Assembly: GCA_038373865.1 (NCBI GenBank)
Contig: JAXGGA010000487.1
Span: 1 to 64,000 of the forward strand
DNA from: Uloborus plumipes
Lineage: Eukaryota; Arthropoda; Arachnida; Araneae; Uloboridae
Length of the DNA: 64,000 nucleotides
Direction of reading: 5' to 3'
Shown here: positions 25,511 to 37,900 of the stretch, one piece after another
How positions within the stretch are numbered: the stretch's first letter is position 1
Layout: the number at the start of each line of letters is the position of its first letter
Program-made: the position numbers and the translations under genes
Notes under the pieces: model-generated
Told to the model about the DNA's origin: nothing
What the model saw: the letters and a program-made list of their open reading frames with translations, nothing else
Database searches by the model: none

Positions 25511-26533
25511 AGGGTTCTAAATGAGTAAATTTGTTCTCTAAAAACGACTCCCTTTGTTAAAACATGTAATGCGCGAAGCTTCAATTATCAAATGGTATTT
25601 AAAAGATTCATTATGCGAAATCTTTTTTTTTTCCTGTAGATATCATTTTTTAATTTGCTTGGTGTTTCAATCGTTAGAACGGTCAGTTTTGCAAGGCTGT
25701 TCAATAAAGAACGATCACAAATCAATAAAAGATAATTCTGCAAACTAATCCTTCAAATGCTGATGGCATTTTTCGAACTCTGGTCCTTACTGCATGAGAT
25801 CCACATGTCACATCCTTTTTTTTTCTCTTCTGTTTTCAAAGACATAATGGAAGCCATTTTTTGATACATCCTTCAAAATCGTCCTTGAAGCTTCCGCCAT
25901 TGCCTTTGAAGGAGAGAAACACCACTCCAGCAGAGGTGTTTTCAGGGCCGCAGCGAAGAGGGATTTGTTTGATTTTTTTTTTTCCTGTAAATTATCATTT
26001 TTTTTAATTTACTTCGTGTTTCAATCGTTAGAACGGTCAGTTTTGCTAGGGCTGTTCAATAAAGAATGATCACAAATCAATAAAAGATAATTCTGCAAAC
26101 TAATCCTTCAAATGCTGATGGCATTTTTCGAACTGGTCCTTACTGCATGAGATCCACATGTCACATCTTTTTCTTTTCTTCTGTTTTCAAAGACATATAT
26201 ATGGAAGCCATTTTTTGATACATCCTTCAAAATCGTCCCCGAAGCTTCCGCCATTGCCTTTGAAAGAGAGAAACACCACTCCAGAAGTGTTTTCAGCAGG
26301 GCTGCGGAGTCGGAGTCGGACTGATTTTGGACCAAAGGAGTCGGAGTCGCTGAAAAGCATGTCGACTCCGACTCCGGCCACCTCCGATTTGGATGAAATT
26401 TCATGGAGGTGAAAACGTATCTTTGAAACTAACAGATACAAATTTTCAGCGTCCAATATCCAAATCCTAAGCAATGTCTAGGATCATTAAAAAAAGGGCT
26501 TCAAAATGGCGGGTCTGCTTTGTGAAACAAAGC
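25511..26533 (+). repeat. Segmental tandem duplication, unit 1
   Basis: Begins AGGGTTCTAAATGAGTAAAT and is repeated from 26534 (period 1023). It contains two internal direct repeats of about 350 bp (from about 25625 and 25978). It ends inside a hAT element at GTGAAACAAA, where unit 2 begins. Identical 64-codon frames at 25554-25748 and 26577-26771 are a by-product of the duplication and show no protein features. Confidence 0.9.
26297..26533. mobile_element. Truncated hAT MITE (CAGGGCTGCGGAGTCGG family)
   Basis: The left end CAGGGCTGCGGAGTCGGAGT lies after GTTTTCAG (26289-26296). The copy stops at the duplication junction. It is the same insertion as the complete one at 31041, carried along by the segmental duplication. 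Confidence 0.88.
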
Positions 26534-28487
26534 AGGGTTCTAAATGAGTAAATTTGTTCTCTAAAAACGACTCCCTTTGTTAAAACATGTAATGCGCGAA
26601 GCTTCAATCATCAAATGGTATTTAAAAGATTCATTATGCGAAATCTTTTTTTTTTCCTGTAGATATCATTTTTTAATTTGCTTGGTGTTTCAATCGTTAG
26701 AACGGTCAGTTTTGCAAGGCTGTTCAATAAAGAACGATCACAAATCAATAAAAGATAATTCTGCAAACTAATCCTTCAAATGCTGATGGCATTTTTCGAA
26801 CTCTGGTCCTTACTGCATGAGATCCACATGTCACATCTTTATTTTTTTCTCTTCTGTTTTCAAAGACATAATGGAAGCCATTTTTTGATACATCCTTCAA
26901 AATCGTCCTTGAAGCTTCCGCCATTGCCTTTGAAGGAGAGAAACACCACTCCAGCAGAGGTGTTTTCAGGGCCGCAGCGAAGAGGGATTTGTTTGATTTT
27001 TTTTTTCCTGTAAATTATCATTTTTTTTAATTTACTTTGTGTTTCAATCGTTAGAACGGTCAGTTTTGCTAGGGCTGTTCAATAAAGAATGATCACAAAT
27101 CAATAAAAGATAATTCTGCAAACTAATCCTTCAAATGCTGATGGCATTTTTCGAACTGGTCCTTACTGCATGAGATCCACATGTCACATCTTTTTTTTTT
27201 CTTCTGTTTTCAAAGACATATATGGGTTATTTTCTCAATTCGTTAACTTTTGTGTCCTTCATCCATATCTTCCAATTAAAAACCTATTTTCATTATCTAA
27301 TGCTATGTTCTATTCAAGATGCTCACAAAGAGCAATGACAACGTGCATTGGCACTATTTTGCACTTAAATTATGTATTAAAAAAAATAATATATAGGCAA
27401 AATGTCATTTCCGTCCCGTGTCCCCATACACATTTGTCAACTTTAAAAAAAAACTACTATATGAAGAAACAGTTTTAAAAATTAATACATATGCATTTTG
27501 ATACAGTACAAGTGTGTACTTCAATGTACCATGTAAACATTCCTTATCATATTTACATATTTTGATAGAGAGCTCAATTGATACGTGTCCCCAGGTTTTG
27601 AAAAAAAATTCCCCCAAGTAGAAAAACCTTCAATAAAATTCTATAAATGGCGCTAGTTGGCAATAAAATAGCTCAAAATGTTTAAGAACATTCTTCTCAG
27701 CAGAAAAATACGCTTTAAACGAAGTTTACACATCTTTTAGGGTGTGTGAGGCTTGTTTTATCTTAAAAATTCTATGCGTGACTTTATTCAATGTCATTTC
27801 CGTCCCCCTGGTTATCTTCCAGAAAATTTAAATAAAATTAAAAAAAATTCCACTGCCGAATGTGTTCTTACGAACACTTTTAAGGTATCAACAGTAAAAT
27901 TAAAGATACGAAAAACTTTTCACACTGTTTTCGAAAACCCACTGTTTTGTCATTTCCGTCCCTGTCATTTCCGTCCCCACTTACGAAGTGGTTTCGGGAG
28001 AGTGACATTTTAATAGATTTTAACAATTTTAATGCACATTATTTATATTGTTGTGTTATTTTTTAACATTTTTAGCACATTTCAAATGGCAATAAGTTAG
28101 ACACATTGTTCAATCTTTAAAATTCATAATAATTTAGATAGAATGATATTTAGTTGTATGGAAGTTATTAGTTGTCTAATTAGTTACATCTAAATTTTAA
28201 AACTTATAAGAATAAAATTTTATAAATTTAACTATTCTAATCAATATTTTAAAACTAGTTTAGAATATTTTGTGTTTCAAAGTGTTTTTCTCTCACTGAA
28301 TAGAACAAAATTAAGCATTTAAAAATAAATCCAAACGTTAATTGTATATTATTTCCACGAAATTTTTCATGGTAAGTTTTCTACACAATTTTGTTTGTCT
28401 CTTCTATTCTAGGAACAGTCTGTAACATTTACATTATTGTTTAGTTATGATTAACAATTCAAGTATAAATTAGAAATTTTATTTTTA

Positions 28488-29861
28488 CTTTCTTCTATAT
28501 CTAATATATAGAAGAAAGTATTGGTTTCGTGAAAATTTTCGAATGTCGAATTTTGACGGATTTGCACGTTTTGAGGTGCGCTGAGTCCATTTCGACCATT
28601 TTTGGAAAATGTCTGTCTGTGTGTCTGTCTGTGTGTCTGTCTGTCTGTGTGTGAGTCTGTATGTGTGTGACCAGTTTTTGTGGCCGCGCTAGAGCAAAAA
28701 CTACTGCATGAAATCGAACAAAAATTTTTTCACATATGCACCACCATGTGAACTGGTGCACCTGACTTTGTTTAGCGAATTCCTCCAAGGGGGGTGGAGC
28801 AATCGCACGTGTTCTGCGCGTGGGTGATTGCTATATCTCAGGAAGTAACCGGCGGAATCAAACGAAAATTGGTCCATAGGTAGACCCTACCGAGTACAGG
28901 TGCTGATTTAATTTGCGTGTCAATATCTCGAAGGGGGGTGGAGCAATCGCACGTGTTCTGCGCGGGGGTGATTGCTATATCTCAGGAAGTAACAAGCGGA
29001 ATCAAACGAAAATTGGTCCATAGATAGACCCTATAGAGTACAGGTGCTGATTCAATTTGTGTGTCAGTATCTTGAAGGGGGGTGGAGAAATCGCACGTGT
29101 TCTGCGCGGGGGTGATTGCTATATCTCAGGAAGTAACAGGCGGAATCAAACGAAAATTGGTCCATAGGTAGACCCTATTGAGTACAATCGCTGATTCAAT
29201 TTGTTTGTCAATATCTCGAAGGGGGTGGAGCAATCGCACGTGTTCTGCACGAGGGTGACTGCTATATCTCAGGAAGTAACCGGCGAAATCAAACGAAAAT
29301 TGGTCCATAGGTAGACCCTATTGAGTACAGGTGCTGATTCAATTTGTGTGTCAATATCTCAAATGGGGGTGGAGCAATCAAAAGTGCTTATTTTGTCATT
29401 GCACCTACTGTATCTCGGGAAATATTGCTGCGATTTGAATGAAATTTGGAATAACACTAACCCAATATGGAAGCAAGCATCGATTAAATTTTGGCGCCAA
29501 TCGCCCCAGGGGGAGGGTGGGGTGATTTTTGCGCTTAGTCAACAATGCGAAAAATTAATTCATTAAAAAATCGCTTTCACGCTATTTAATTATCAAAACA
29601 GCTGAAAACTTTCAATGATTTGAAATTTTTAACTGTTGCCAATTTCTTTTTACTAACAAATAAAATGTTTGCAATTAATCTAAACAAGGCTTTTGCAATG
29701 ATTTCCAATTTCGCTCATTGATTCTGCATTTGCAGGGCTATTACGATAATTGGGAAATTGTAGCTGTCTCCAATTACTTGGGCCGAGTACGTATTTTATT
29801 TTGTAACCGGAATTCATAAGATAGATATAGAAGAAAGTTTCGTGACGGCCACGACAGCTAG
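28488..29861 (+). mobile_element. Helentron-like element, copy 1
   Basis: Seen: the 5' end CTTTCTTCTATATCTA is followed at once by its own reverse complement ATATAGAAGAAAG. Near the 3' end TAGATATAGAAGAAAG recurs inside, followed by a hairpin TCGTGACGGCCACGA and the terminus CAGCTAG then T. An asymmetric subterminal inverted repeat plus a 3' hairpin and CTAG is the layout of Helentron/Helitron2-type elements. The body contains a 143-bp tandem repeat and no Rep-helicase gene. An inverted copy lies at 33614-34992. Confidence 0.78.
28788..29400 (+). repeat. About 143-bp tandem repeat inside the Helentron-like element
   Basis: GGGGTGGAGCAATCGCAC restarts at about 28788, 28931, 29075, 29219 and 29361 (period 142-144). 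Each unit includes ATATCTCAGGAAGTAAC and GGTCCATAGGTAGACCCTA. The frame at 29321-29566 is an 81-codon by-product. Confidence 0.92.
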
Positions 29862-30222
29862 TTTATATTTGGTTTTGTTTATTTTTTTTCCAAACTGTTA
29901 GTTGTTAAATTATTATATTCTTTAGGTAAAGTTCAAATGATACAATGGAGATGAAAAAAGTAGTTTAGAATATTTTGAACTCCAAAATAGTTTTTATCTA
30001 CGGAACAGATCAACATTAAAGGAAAATATTTTTCAAAAGTAAATTTTTAAAATCTTAATTAAATTTCTCCTTGTTAGTTATCATATAATTATGTTTTATT
30101 TTTTTATTCTTAAAATTATTTAGAACAAATTCATTATTATTTTATCTAACTTATGACTTAAAATACTTATATAATAATAGTTATTTGTTCTATTTTGTAA
30201 TTATGTTTACTTTTATGTTAAA

Positions 30223-30462
30223 TTGCGTTACGCATTAAAAGTAAGGCTCTTCACCGTCACAGAGACTGATATAAAGCGAGTTGAAACCCTTCTACCAAAA
30301 AAACTGAAGTCAATTCCAAATATCATGAAGCTTCATCAGTTGGTTTGGAATGAAAATAACAAATCAGTGTTAGGTTTATGCATGCTAACTTACGTTTCTT
30401 GCGAAACCGATCTTTCTTGTACTCATTATGCTTCGAGTCCGCCTACAGTTAATATTTTATAG
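30223..30462 (+). pseudogene. ORF remnant in the 3.7-kb element
   Basis: A 79-codon frame containing TDIKRVETLLPKKLKSIPNI and MKLHQLVWN followed by CMLTYVSCE. The phrase KxIPxxxxxHQ is reminiscent of proteins from arthropod DNA transposons, but the match is weak and from memory. It lies beyond the nested Helentron and near the right TIR, consistent with the 3' end of the element's own gene. I cannot assign a function. Confidence 0.3.
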
Positions 30463-31040
30463 ACTAAATAAAAATAAATGTAAAACAGACAAATGAAAAA
30501 ATAAAGAAACTTGTAACTCTTTGCAGTAAAAAAAGTTGGTATTGTAAAAGTTTAAAATTCCAACGAAAAATATTAATATTTCTTTAAAAAATTAGATTTA
30601 ATCTGTTTTGTTTGTAAATAATATAAAAAAATATATGAAGCAATATTCTAAATGGTGTATTTTGTTTTCTATGTCATTATTTATCAATTGAATAAAGTTT
30701 TAAAAATATTTCTTGAGTTAGGGAAGTGTTTAAGCCGGGAGATGGTAATTACACTTTTTACATTAAACTTAAATTTAAAACTCATTAAAATTTTATTTTT
30801 AATTTTTTTTCGTTGCTGAGCACTGATTTGTGATCTTAAATGAGTTGTCTTTAAACAAATATTAACAATTATTAATTAATTACAAGTTGAATTTTTCCTA
30901 CTTGGCATTGGCAAAAGTTAACGTGTTGAGAAAATCACCCATATATGGAAGCCATTTTTTGATACATCCTTCAAAATCGTCCCCGAAGCTTCCGCCATTG
31001 CCTTTGAAAGAGAGAAACACCACTCCAGAAGTGTTTTCAG

Positions 31041-31752
31041 CAGGGCTGCGGAGTAGGAGTCGGACTGATTTTGGACCAAAGGAGTCGGAGTCGCTGAAAA
31101 GCATGTCGACTCCGACTCCGGCCACCTCCGATTTGGATGAAATTTCATGGAGGTGAAAACGTATCTTTGAAACTAACAGATACAAATTTTCAGCGTCCAA
31201 TATCCAAATCCTAAGCAGTGTCTAGGATCATTAAAAAAAGGGCTTCAAAATGGCGGGTCTGCTTTGTGAAACAAATTGCTATGTTTGGGCTTATGCAAGT
31301 GAATAAAAAGTATTTGCAGCAAAAATGCAATGCGTTAAAATAAAGTCTGGCCATTTAACAAGAAAAAGATTAATTTTGTGCGGAGTCAAATGACAAGAGC
31401 GGCACTTGTCTTTTGCTCTGGAGAAACTGGACTTTTGGGGAGGTCACAGTGACCTCCGAGAATTGAGGTAAATGTGATGAAATTACCTGCGAGAATTCTT
31501 GAGAAAATTGAACTTTTTGAGAGGTCACAATGACCTCCCATTTCCTCCAACTGGGATACCCCAGCTTGCTACCCCCCCCCCCTCCTAAAGTGAGTCCTGG
31601 CTACGACCATGAATAAAAATGAAACTTTTAAAAATGGACTTAATATTTCAGCCTTTGTTTAGGATTTTTCCCGCTTCACATTTGGGTAAAAAAAAATAAT
31701 AATAAAAAAATAAGTCGGAGTAGGCCATTTTTCCTCCGACTCCGCAGCCCTG
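31041..31752. mobile_element. Complete hAT MITE (CAGGGCTGCGGAG family)
   Basis: Seen: CAGGGCTGCGGAGTAGGAG at the left and CTCCGACTCCGCAGCCCTG at the right, with the perfect 8-bp duplication GTTTTCAG at 31033-31040 and 31753-31760. The related repeat at 25938-25945 has a single uninterrupted GTTTTCAG followed by GGCCGCAGCGAAG, which is the empty site. The 712-bp body has no transposase. Confidence 0.95.
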
Positions 31753-31858
31753 GTTTTCAGGGCCGCAGCGAAGGTGGATTTGTTTGATTACCACCCCCCC
31801 CCCTACTTTTTAAGAAATAGGGCCGCCAATTTCATTTTAGTGACTGGGCAATTCCATT

Positions 31859-33556
31859 GTGACTAACATAACAGTTAGAATAAATTTTTAATTTTATTTT
31901 CTGTGTGCGAGCCTTATTTTTGTCACAACACCAAAAACAAGGTGTTATTCTTCTCCGCATAGACGAGTTGTTTAAGTTAAAATACAAAAATAATAATTTT
32001 ACTTATAATTTTTGACAGTTAGGGAACATTTTGATCAACATGACTAACATAACAGATTTGCAACCCTCAAAATTTTGTATTAAATTCATCAACACAATTC
32101 TCTGAAACTAAATCATAAAATTATTTTTTTTTCCCTGATAGTATCTATGTGAAAGGTTATTTTCACATTAATAATTGTAAATTTGACGTATATTTTAAAT
32201 AATATTACAAAAAGTAGTATTTTAATAAAACTTGCCTGTGACTAACATAACACATGATTATACATTTGACTTTAAGTGTATTACAGGTAATATTAATACA
32301 AATATTAGAATGCAAACAAGATTTTATTGAAGATTAACACACATGTTTACCTGTAAACAAAATTTCCAGTTCAATTTTGTATTTAAAGTAAGAATGTCTG
32401 CGGGAATTTACTTATGTTTGCGACAAGACTTTCGAAATTTGAGTTCCTTAAATCCAAAATTTGTTCTCATTTGTGGGAAACACGAAGTTTGCCTCAGAGC
32501 TTTTTCTCACGAAGAGAACTTCATAATCATTTTCATTCATGCTTAAAACCTGCCTACTATACCTCTTTTTCGACTTACAAGAGGTAAATACCACCATAAT
32601 AAAATTACCCACTGTCTTAGTTTTTGTATCTCGGAACAGTCCGGGAGAATCTACTTCAAAATCATTAGCAGATTCTTCTTCCACAATTTCTCTTTAAAAA
32701 AAACCTTCTTTTCTTGGGATATCACCCCCTGTATTTTTTAATAAACAAATTTTAAATTTCTCCATATTTACAGCATATCATTATTACCGAAAAACCTATA
32801 TGGGGATTCCTATTTTCAAACAAGTCTAACTCTTTCTTTTCAGCCTTCTCACTTTCACTCAAAAATAAGCAGTTTATCTTCAATTCTTGTTTCTTAATTA
32901 CTGAAGTAATTCCTTTGCATAATTTCCAAACTTTGCCCATGTAAAACGCTGCTCCACACGTTGTGCTGCTATACTTGTGGGCACTTTCCATGAACTAATT
33001 TCATAAAACCCATGACCTGTAGATGCTGGAGGCAGTTAGGGTCCTATATGTTTTTTTAAGTGAGCAGCAGCTCCATAAGTTCATAGAAAACCTAACTGCA
33101 CAGCGATCCCGCATATAGCTATAAAGTAATTTACATTTTTTTTCATTGAAGATGTTGACTTCATATGCCGAGTGCTTACTTGCGTCGCAAATTACAGCAT
33201 AAAATTTCGACTCCAAGTTTACTATTAAAAGAACTGTTTTGAAAATAAATTACTGCTGTATATACGATCCCACTAATTTCTTTAAAATAAGATGTTCAGT
33301 AAATTAATTTGTTTCTAAAATAAATTGTTTGCTTAAGATTTAAGTACTTCTTGAAGAGTCATGTTATGTTAGTCACACACAGTGATGTTATGTTAGTCAC
33401 AAGTCCTATGGCCAGAAAAAAGGAAATTCTTTATGAACAATCTTATCAATCTAACTGTACCCATCCCAAAGAAGAGATCAGGGGGGCAAATCTAAAAAAT
33501 ATTATTTCCAGAAGGGACTAACTGAATTAATTCATGTTTTTGTGACTAACATAACA
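31859..33556. mobile_element. Element remnant with six GTGACTAACATAACA motifs
   Basis: The motif occurs forward at 31859, 32041 (lacking the first G), 32238 and 33542, and inverted at 33362 and 33386. It brackets minus-strand protein remnants at 32448-33216. Repeated subterminal motifs in both orientations around a gene suggest transposase binding sites. No exact ends or target duplication could be fixed. The right side may be cut by the Helentron-like copy at 33614. Confidence 0.55.
32448..33216 (-). pseudogene. Transposon protein remnant, minus strand
   Basis: Three broken minus-strand frames. The downstream one (32448-32684) reads TKTVGNFIMVVFTSCKSKKR, then VLSMNENDYEVLFVRKSSE and FVFPTNEN. 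This looks like a small SH3/Tudor-like barrel seen at the C-terminus of several arthropod transposon proteins (VGDFVLV...KKxxYxGxV...YEVxFLRK...FxFP). The frames at 32752-32991 and 33001-33216 are not recognised. The antisense ORF at 52424-53245 has a similarly built C-terminus. Function is unknown. Confidence 0.4.
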
Positions 33557-33613
33557 AGTAAATCAGACTGAATACCTATTAACTTTGCACTATTAATTTT
33601 ATCATAAAACAAA

Positions 33614-34835
33614 CTAGCTGTCGTGGCCGTCACGAAACTTTCTTCTATATCTATCTTATGAATTCCGGTTACAAAATAAAATACGTACTCGGCCCAAGTA
33701 ATTGGAGACAGCTACAATTTCCCAATTATCGTAATAGCCCTGCAAATGCAGAATCAATGAGCGAAATTGGAAATCATTGCAAAAGCCTTGTTTAGATTAA
33801 TTGCAAACATTTTATTTGTTAGTAAAAAGAAATTGGCAACAGTTAAAAATTTCAAATCATTGAAAGTTTTCAGCTGTTTTGATAATTAAATAGCGTGAAA
33901 GCGATTTTTTAATGAATTAATTTTTCGCATTGTTGACTAAGCGCAAAAATCACCCCACCCTCCCCCTGGGGCGATTGGCGCCAAAATTTAATCGATGCTT
34001 GCTTCCATATTGGGTTAGTGTTATTCCAAATTTCATTCAAATCGCAGCAATATTTCCCGAGATACAGTAGGTGCAATGACAAAATAAGCACTTTTGATTG
34101 CTCCACCCCCATTTGAGATATTGACACACAAATTGAATCAGCACCTGTACTCAATAGGGTCTACCTATGGACCAATTTTCGTTTGATTTCGCCGGTTACT
34201 TCCTGAGATATAGCAGTAACCCTCGTGCAGAACACGTGCGATTGCTCCACCCCCCTTCGAGATATTGACAAACAAATTGAATCAGCGATTGTACTCAATA
34301 GGGTCTACCTATGGACCAATTTTCGTTTGATTCCGCTTGTTACTTCCTGAGATATAGCAATCACCCCCGCGCAGAACACGTGCGATTTCTCCACCCCCCT
34401 TCAAGATACTGACACACAAATTGAATCAGCACCTGTACTCTATAGGGTCTATCCATGGACCAATTTTCGTTTGATTCCGCTTGTTACTTCTTGAGATATA
34501 GCAATCACCCCCGCGCAGAACACGTGCGATTGCTCCACCCCCCTTCGAGATATTGACACGCAAATTAAATCAGCACCTGTACTTGGTAGGGTCTACCTAT
34601 GGACCAATTTTCGTTTTATTCCGCCGGTTACTTCCTGAGATATAGCAATCACCCACGCGCAGAACACGTGCGATTGCTCCACCCCCCTTGGAGGAATTCG
34701 CTAAACAAAGTCAGGTGCACCAGTTCACATGGTGGTGCATATGTGAAAAAATTTTTGTTCGATTTCATGCAGTAGTTTTTGCTCTAGCGCGGCCACAAAA
34801 ACTGGTCACACACATACAGACTCACACACAGACAG

Positions 34836-34866
<31 letters not shown>

Positions 34867-34992
34867 GACATTTTCCAAAAATGGTCGAAATGGACTCAGC
34901 GCACCTCAAAACGTGCAAATCCGTCAAAATTCGACATTCGAAAATTTTTACGAAACCAATACTTTCTTCTATATAATAGATATAGAAGAAAG
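33614..34992 (-). mobile_element. Helentron-like element, copy 2 (inverted)
   Basis: Almost identical to copy 1 but on the minus strand. The CTAG terminus is at 33614 with the TCGTGGCCGTCACGA hairpin next to it. The CTTTCTTCTATATCTA 5' end is at about 34977-34992. It has the same 143-bp tandem repeat, the same 81-codon frame (33909-34154), and a longer CA/GT tract near 34830. Confidence 0.8.
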
Positions 34993-37900
34993 TAAAAAGC
35001 ATATATATTTCTGTAAAGCAAAAGAACCATTCTTCAATAATTTAAAAAAAAATCATTATTATTAGCAGTTTTTTTTAACTATATATGAATGGAAAAGTTA
35101 GAAAATTATGCGATGTTTTGGGTAACTGCATATGTTATCTTTACAGCCATTTTTCAGGGGTTTGGAGTAATAATTTTTGAAAACTTATGTTAAATACTAA
35201 AAATTTGAAAAATTATCTTTAAAATGATGTTTCACAAAGTATATATATTGAAAGATGAAAAAACCACGTCTAGGTTGACATTTACATGGAATTACCCGAC
35301 TTAAAAAAAGGTGGTAAAGAAATCCTCTGCACTCCTAAAAAGTATTAGGAACAATAATAAATGAAAGGGAATTAAAGTGACTGAAGAGTATTTTTTCTGC
35401 AAAATTTTAAAAGAAATATGCAATCTTTGAACGTTATTTAAGAGCTTCCAATATTCTGAAATATAACTTGCACAACTGGGGTTCGCTGAAATGTTCATTT
35501 CAAACATTTTATTAACGAAAGAAATTTATTCTGTTCGCAGTCCTACTATTTAATAAAAAATGAATAGCTGAATAAACGATGTAGCTTCACATGGGCCGCC
35601 GACTTATTTGCATTTTTTTTTTTTTTTTTTGGTATAAAAATATTACCAGGAAAATCACAAAGTTTTTCAAAATTGAAAGAAATATGCAATCTTTGAACAT
35701 TATTTAAGAGCTTCCAATATTCTGCAACGAAATTTACATTACTGAATGCCACCGAAATGTTCATTTCAAATATTTTATTAACGAAAGAAATTTATTCGGT
35801 GCACAATACAAACCAGTAGAAAGCGGCTGTTAAATTAAAAAAAAAAATAAATAAATAAACGCATGAATAAACGAGGTATAGCTTCACAGGGTCCTCTAGC
35901 TTGTTTACAGTTCTTTTTTCTTTTCTTTTTTTTTCCATAAACATATCATGAAAGTCAAACTTCAAACTTAAGTAGAGAAAAATACATGCGTTCTTGAAAT
36001 TTGCTTTATATAAAAAAAAATTAAAATATATAGTAAGCGAGATGTTTAATATTGTAATGAATAGTTACACTTAGCAGCTCTAAGGGTTAATGTGAAAAGC
36101 GAATGTAAACCGAAACTTTCTCTAGAGATTCATGATCCGTGATATTTACATGAAATTAAGTTAAAAGAAACGTTTAAAATGTCACTGGAAAGTATCAAAT
36201 TCGTAATGGTATTACGAAACTACTAAAAGCATTCAAATTGTTTCAGAAAAAAAATGAGGCAGGGTTTCTCACAACATTTCTATCAATAATTAAATTTAAT
36301 AAAAGAAGACAAGTTAGTAGTCAAGAAAAGGGTTGGGTGGGAGTCCAGTAGCAGAAATTGCGAGACGTGAGACGTACGTCGCAGATTTTTCATCACTCTG
36401 CAGATAATTTTTAAAAGAAAGGGAGGGAAAAATCAAATACAGCTCAACGAAAATTGAGAGAAAATAAATGTCTTTGGTGAGCCAGAGAGTGATGAAAAAA
36501 AAAACGGAAATTATCCGATGTTTTGTACCTTCATATTACATTTTTAAAATGCATCACTAACAGATTGGTAGGCAGATTAGCTGAGCGACGCTGAAAATCG
36601 AAAAATAATGGAAAGATATTTTGTGATTGGTTTACTTGCGATTCTTCCACTCCTGCAGAAAACATTTATGTTGCGGGGGGGGGGGGGTGGCTCCTTGCTT
36701 GTAGCAAATGTAAAGAATCGTGGATTCGCTGTTAGGTTAACTATTTGTTCTTTCAAAAATAACATTTGTTTGAGTTGTAGTTGTCACTAAAAGAGTTAAT
36801 TAAGGAAAATGACTCTTTTCACCATTGGGGGTGGATGATCTTTTTTTTTCCTATTATGATGGCTGTTTTTAAAGACTGCATCAAGCATGCCAATGGATAT
36901 CCGCCTTTTCTTCAGTTTCATTTTTTCCCGATTTTTCGCGGCCAAATTTTTCGCTTTTCTCTTGCAGTTTTAATTTAAAAGAGCATTCAACTTTTAGTTA
37001 AAATAACTTCTTTTAAAAATAAAAAAAGTTCATACTAAAAAATAGAAAAAAAAACAGAAACCCCTCTCACTATCGAAAAAATTACGCAAATTCATGACAA
37101 CAATAGTTTGATCTTGTGATATTAAAATCACACGAATGTTCTTTGCGATTTTAATATAAATATCAAGTGATTTAAATTTTCGTATTCTCCATCACATATA
37201 TCTATAACGTATTTGTTTTGAAACATCAAGCCTGTGCTTCCTTAAAAATCGTACGGCCTGTTTGAGACTTATTCAATCCTATTACATCCTGTAATTATTT
37301 GATTTATTTTGAAAGGTGGAAATTGCTTTAACTAATACTATTTTAAAATGATGTTTTACTTTTTATTTCAATAATTAATTCATTTTTTAAACTGCAGTTA
37401 CATATTTTTAGGAAAGTACTGAATTTTAAAAAACTATTCACATAATTATTTCATTTGTTTTCGTAGTAATTTTTTTTTAATACTTGAGTTTGATTTTATG
37501 TTTAATAAAGTTCATACACAAATGAATATGCAATTGAAAACAATAGCTTTTACTGTATAGGGGGACAAAAATACATTCTAATTAAGTTTAGTGTAGTGAA
37601 TTCCTATAGTTTACATATTAATGTAATGTGCAAGTTAAAAAAATATATTTACAATTCATTGAACACAATTTGGTGTTGTATGTAAGTAATCAATCGAATT
37701 TTCTAAATCAATTATTTAAATATTTATGGTTGTGTCCTCAAAAAAATTTCAGACAAAAGTGCTGGCTGTTAAGGAGGTTAAAGTTCCCCACTTCAATCAG
37801 TATTGTTTAACAGGTGTTTTTTGAGAGAGTTTGCCAAAGAGCAACTTATCAGCAGCAAATGGGTTAAAAAGTCCTTAAATAGTCCTCAATTTTAATTTTA

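Larger units (their letters stand above)
27223..30941 (+). mobile_element. 3.7-kb TIR element with GTCATTTCCGTCCC motifs
   Basis: Seen: the left end TGGGTTATTTTCTCAATTCG is mirrored (about 85% over 30 bp) by the right end, which in reverse complement reads TGGGTGATTTTCTCAACACG. Flanks are ATATA on the left and TATATGG on the right. The duplicated partner (26194-26203) shows the empty site ATATATAT, so the insertion is certain. GTCATTTCCGTCCC occurs at 27404, 27793, 27949 and 27964, all near the left end. A Helentron-like element is nested at 28488-29861. The remaining coding part is short. Confidence 0.8.
26534..31760 (+). repeat. Segmental tandem duplication, unit 2, with nested insertions
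   Basis: Repeats unit 1 from AGGGTTCTAAATGAG, is interrupted at 27223-30941 by a TIR element, resumes with GGAAGCCATTTTTTGATAC and ends in the complete hAT copy 31041-31752. Unit 1 supplies the uninterrupted comparison sequence. Confidence 0.88.

Noticed and set aside
25554..25748. Identical 64-codon frames at 25554 and 26577 as possible duplicated genes
   Set aside because: Both are within the 1023-bp tandem duplication, so the identity is DNA-level. There is no protein signature or start context.
26108..26474. Overlapping frames over the CGGAGTCGGAGTCG repeat, on both strands
   Set aside because: They arise from the hAT MITE end; frames on both strands of a repeat of this kind are expected by chance.
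28787..29400. A CRISPR-like array
   Set aside because: The 143-bp units are continuous tandem repeats with no unique spacers, in a eukaryotic Helentron-like element.
29321..29566. Identical 81-codon frames at 29321-29566 (+) and 33909-34154 (-) as a conserved small protein
   Set aside because: Both fall in the tandem-repeat part of the two Helentron-like copies. They are repeat by-products, not independent conservation.
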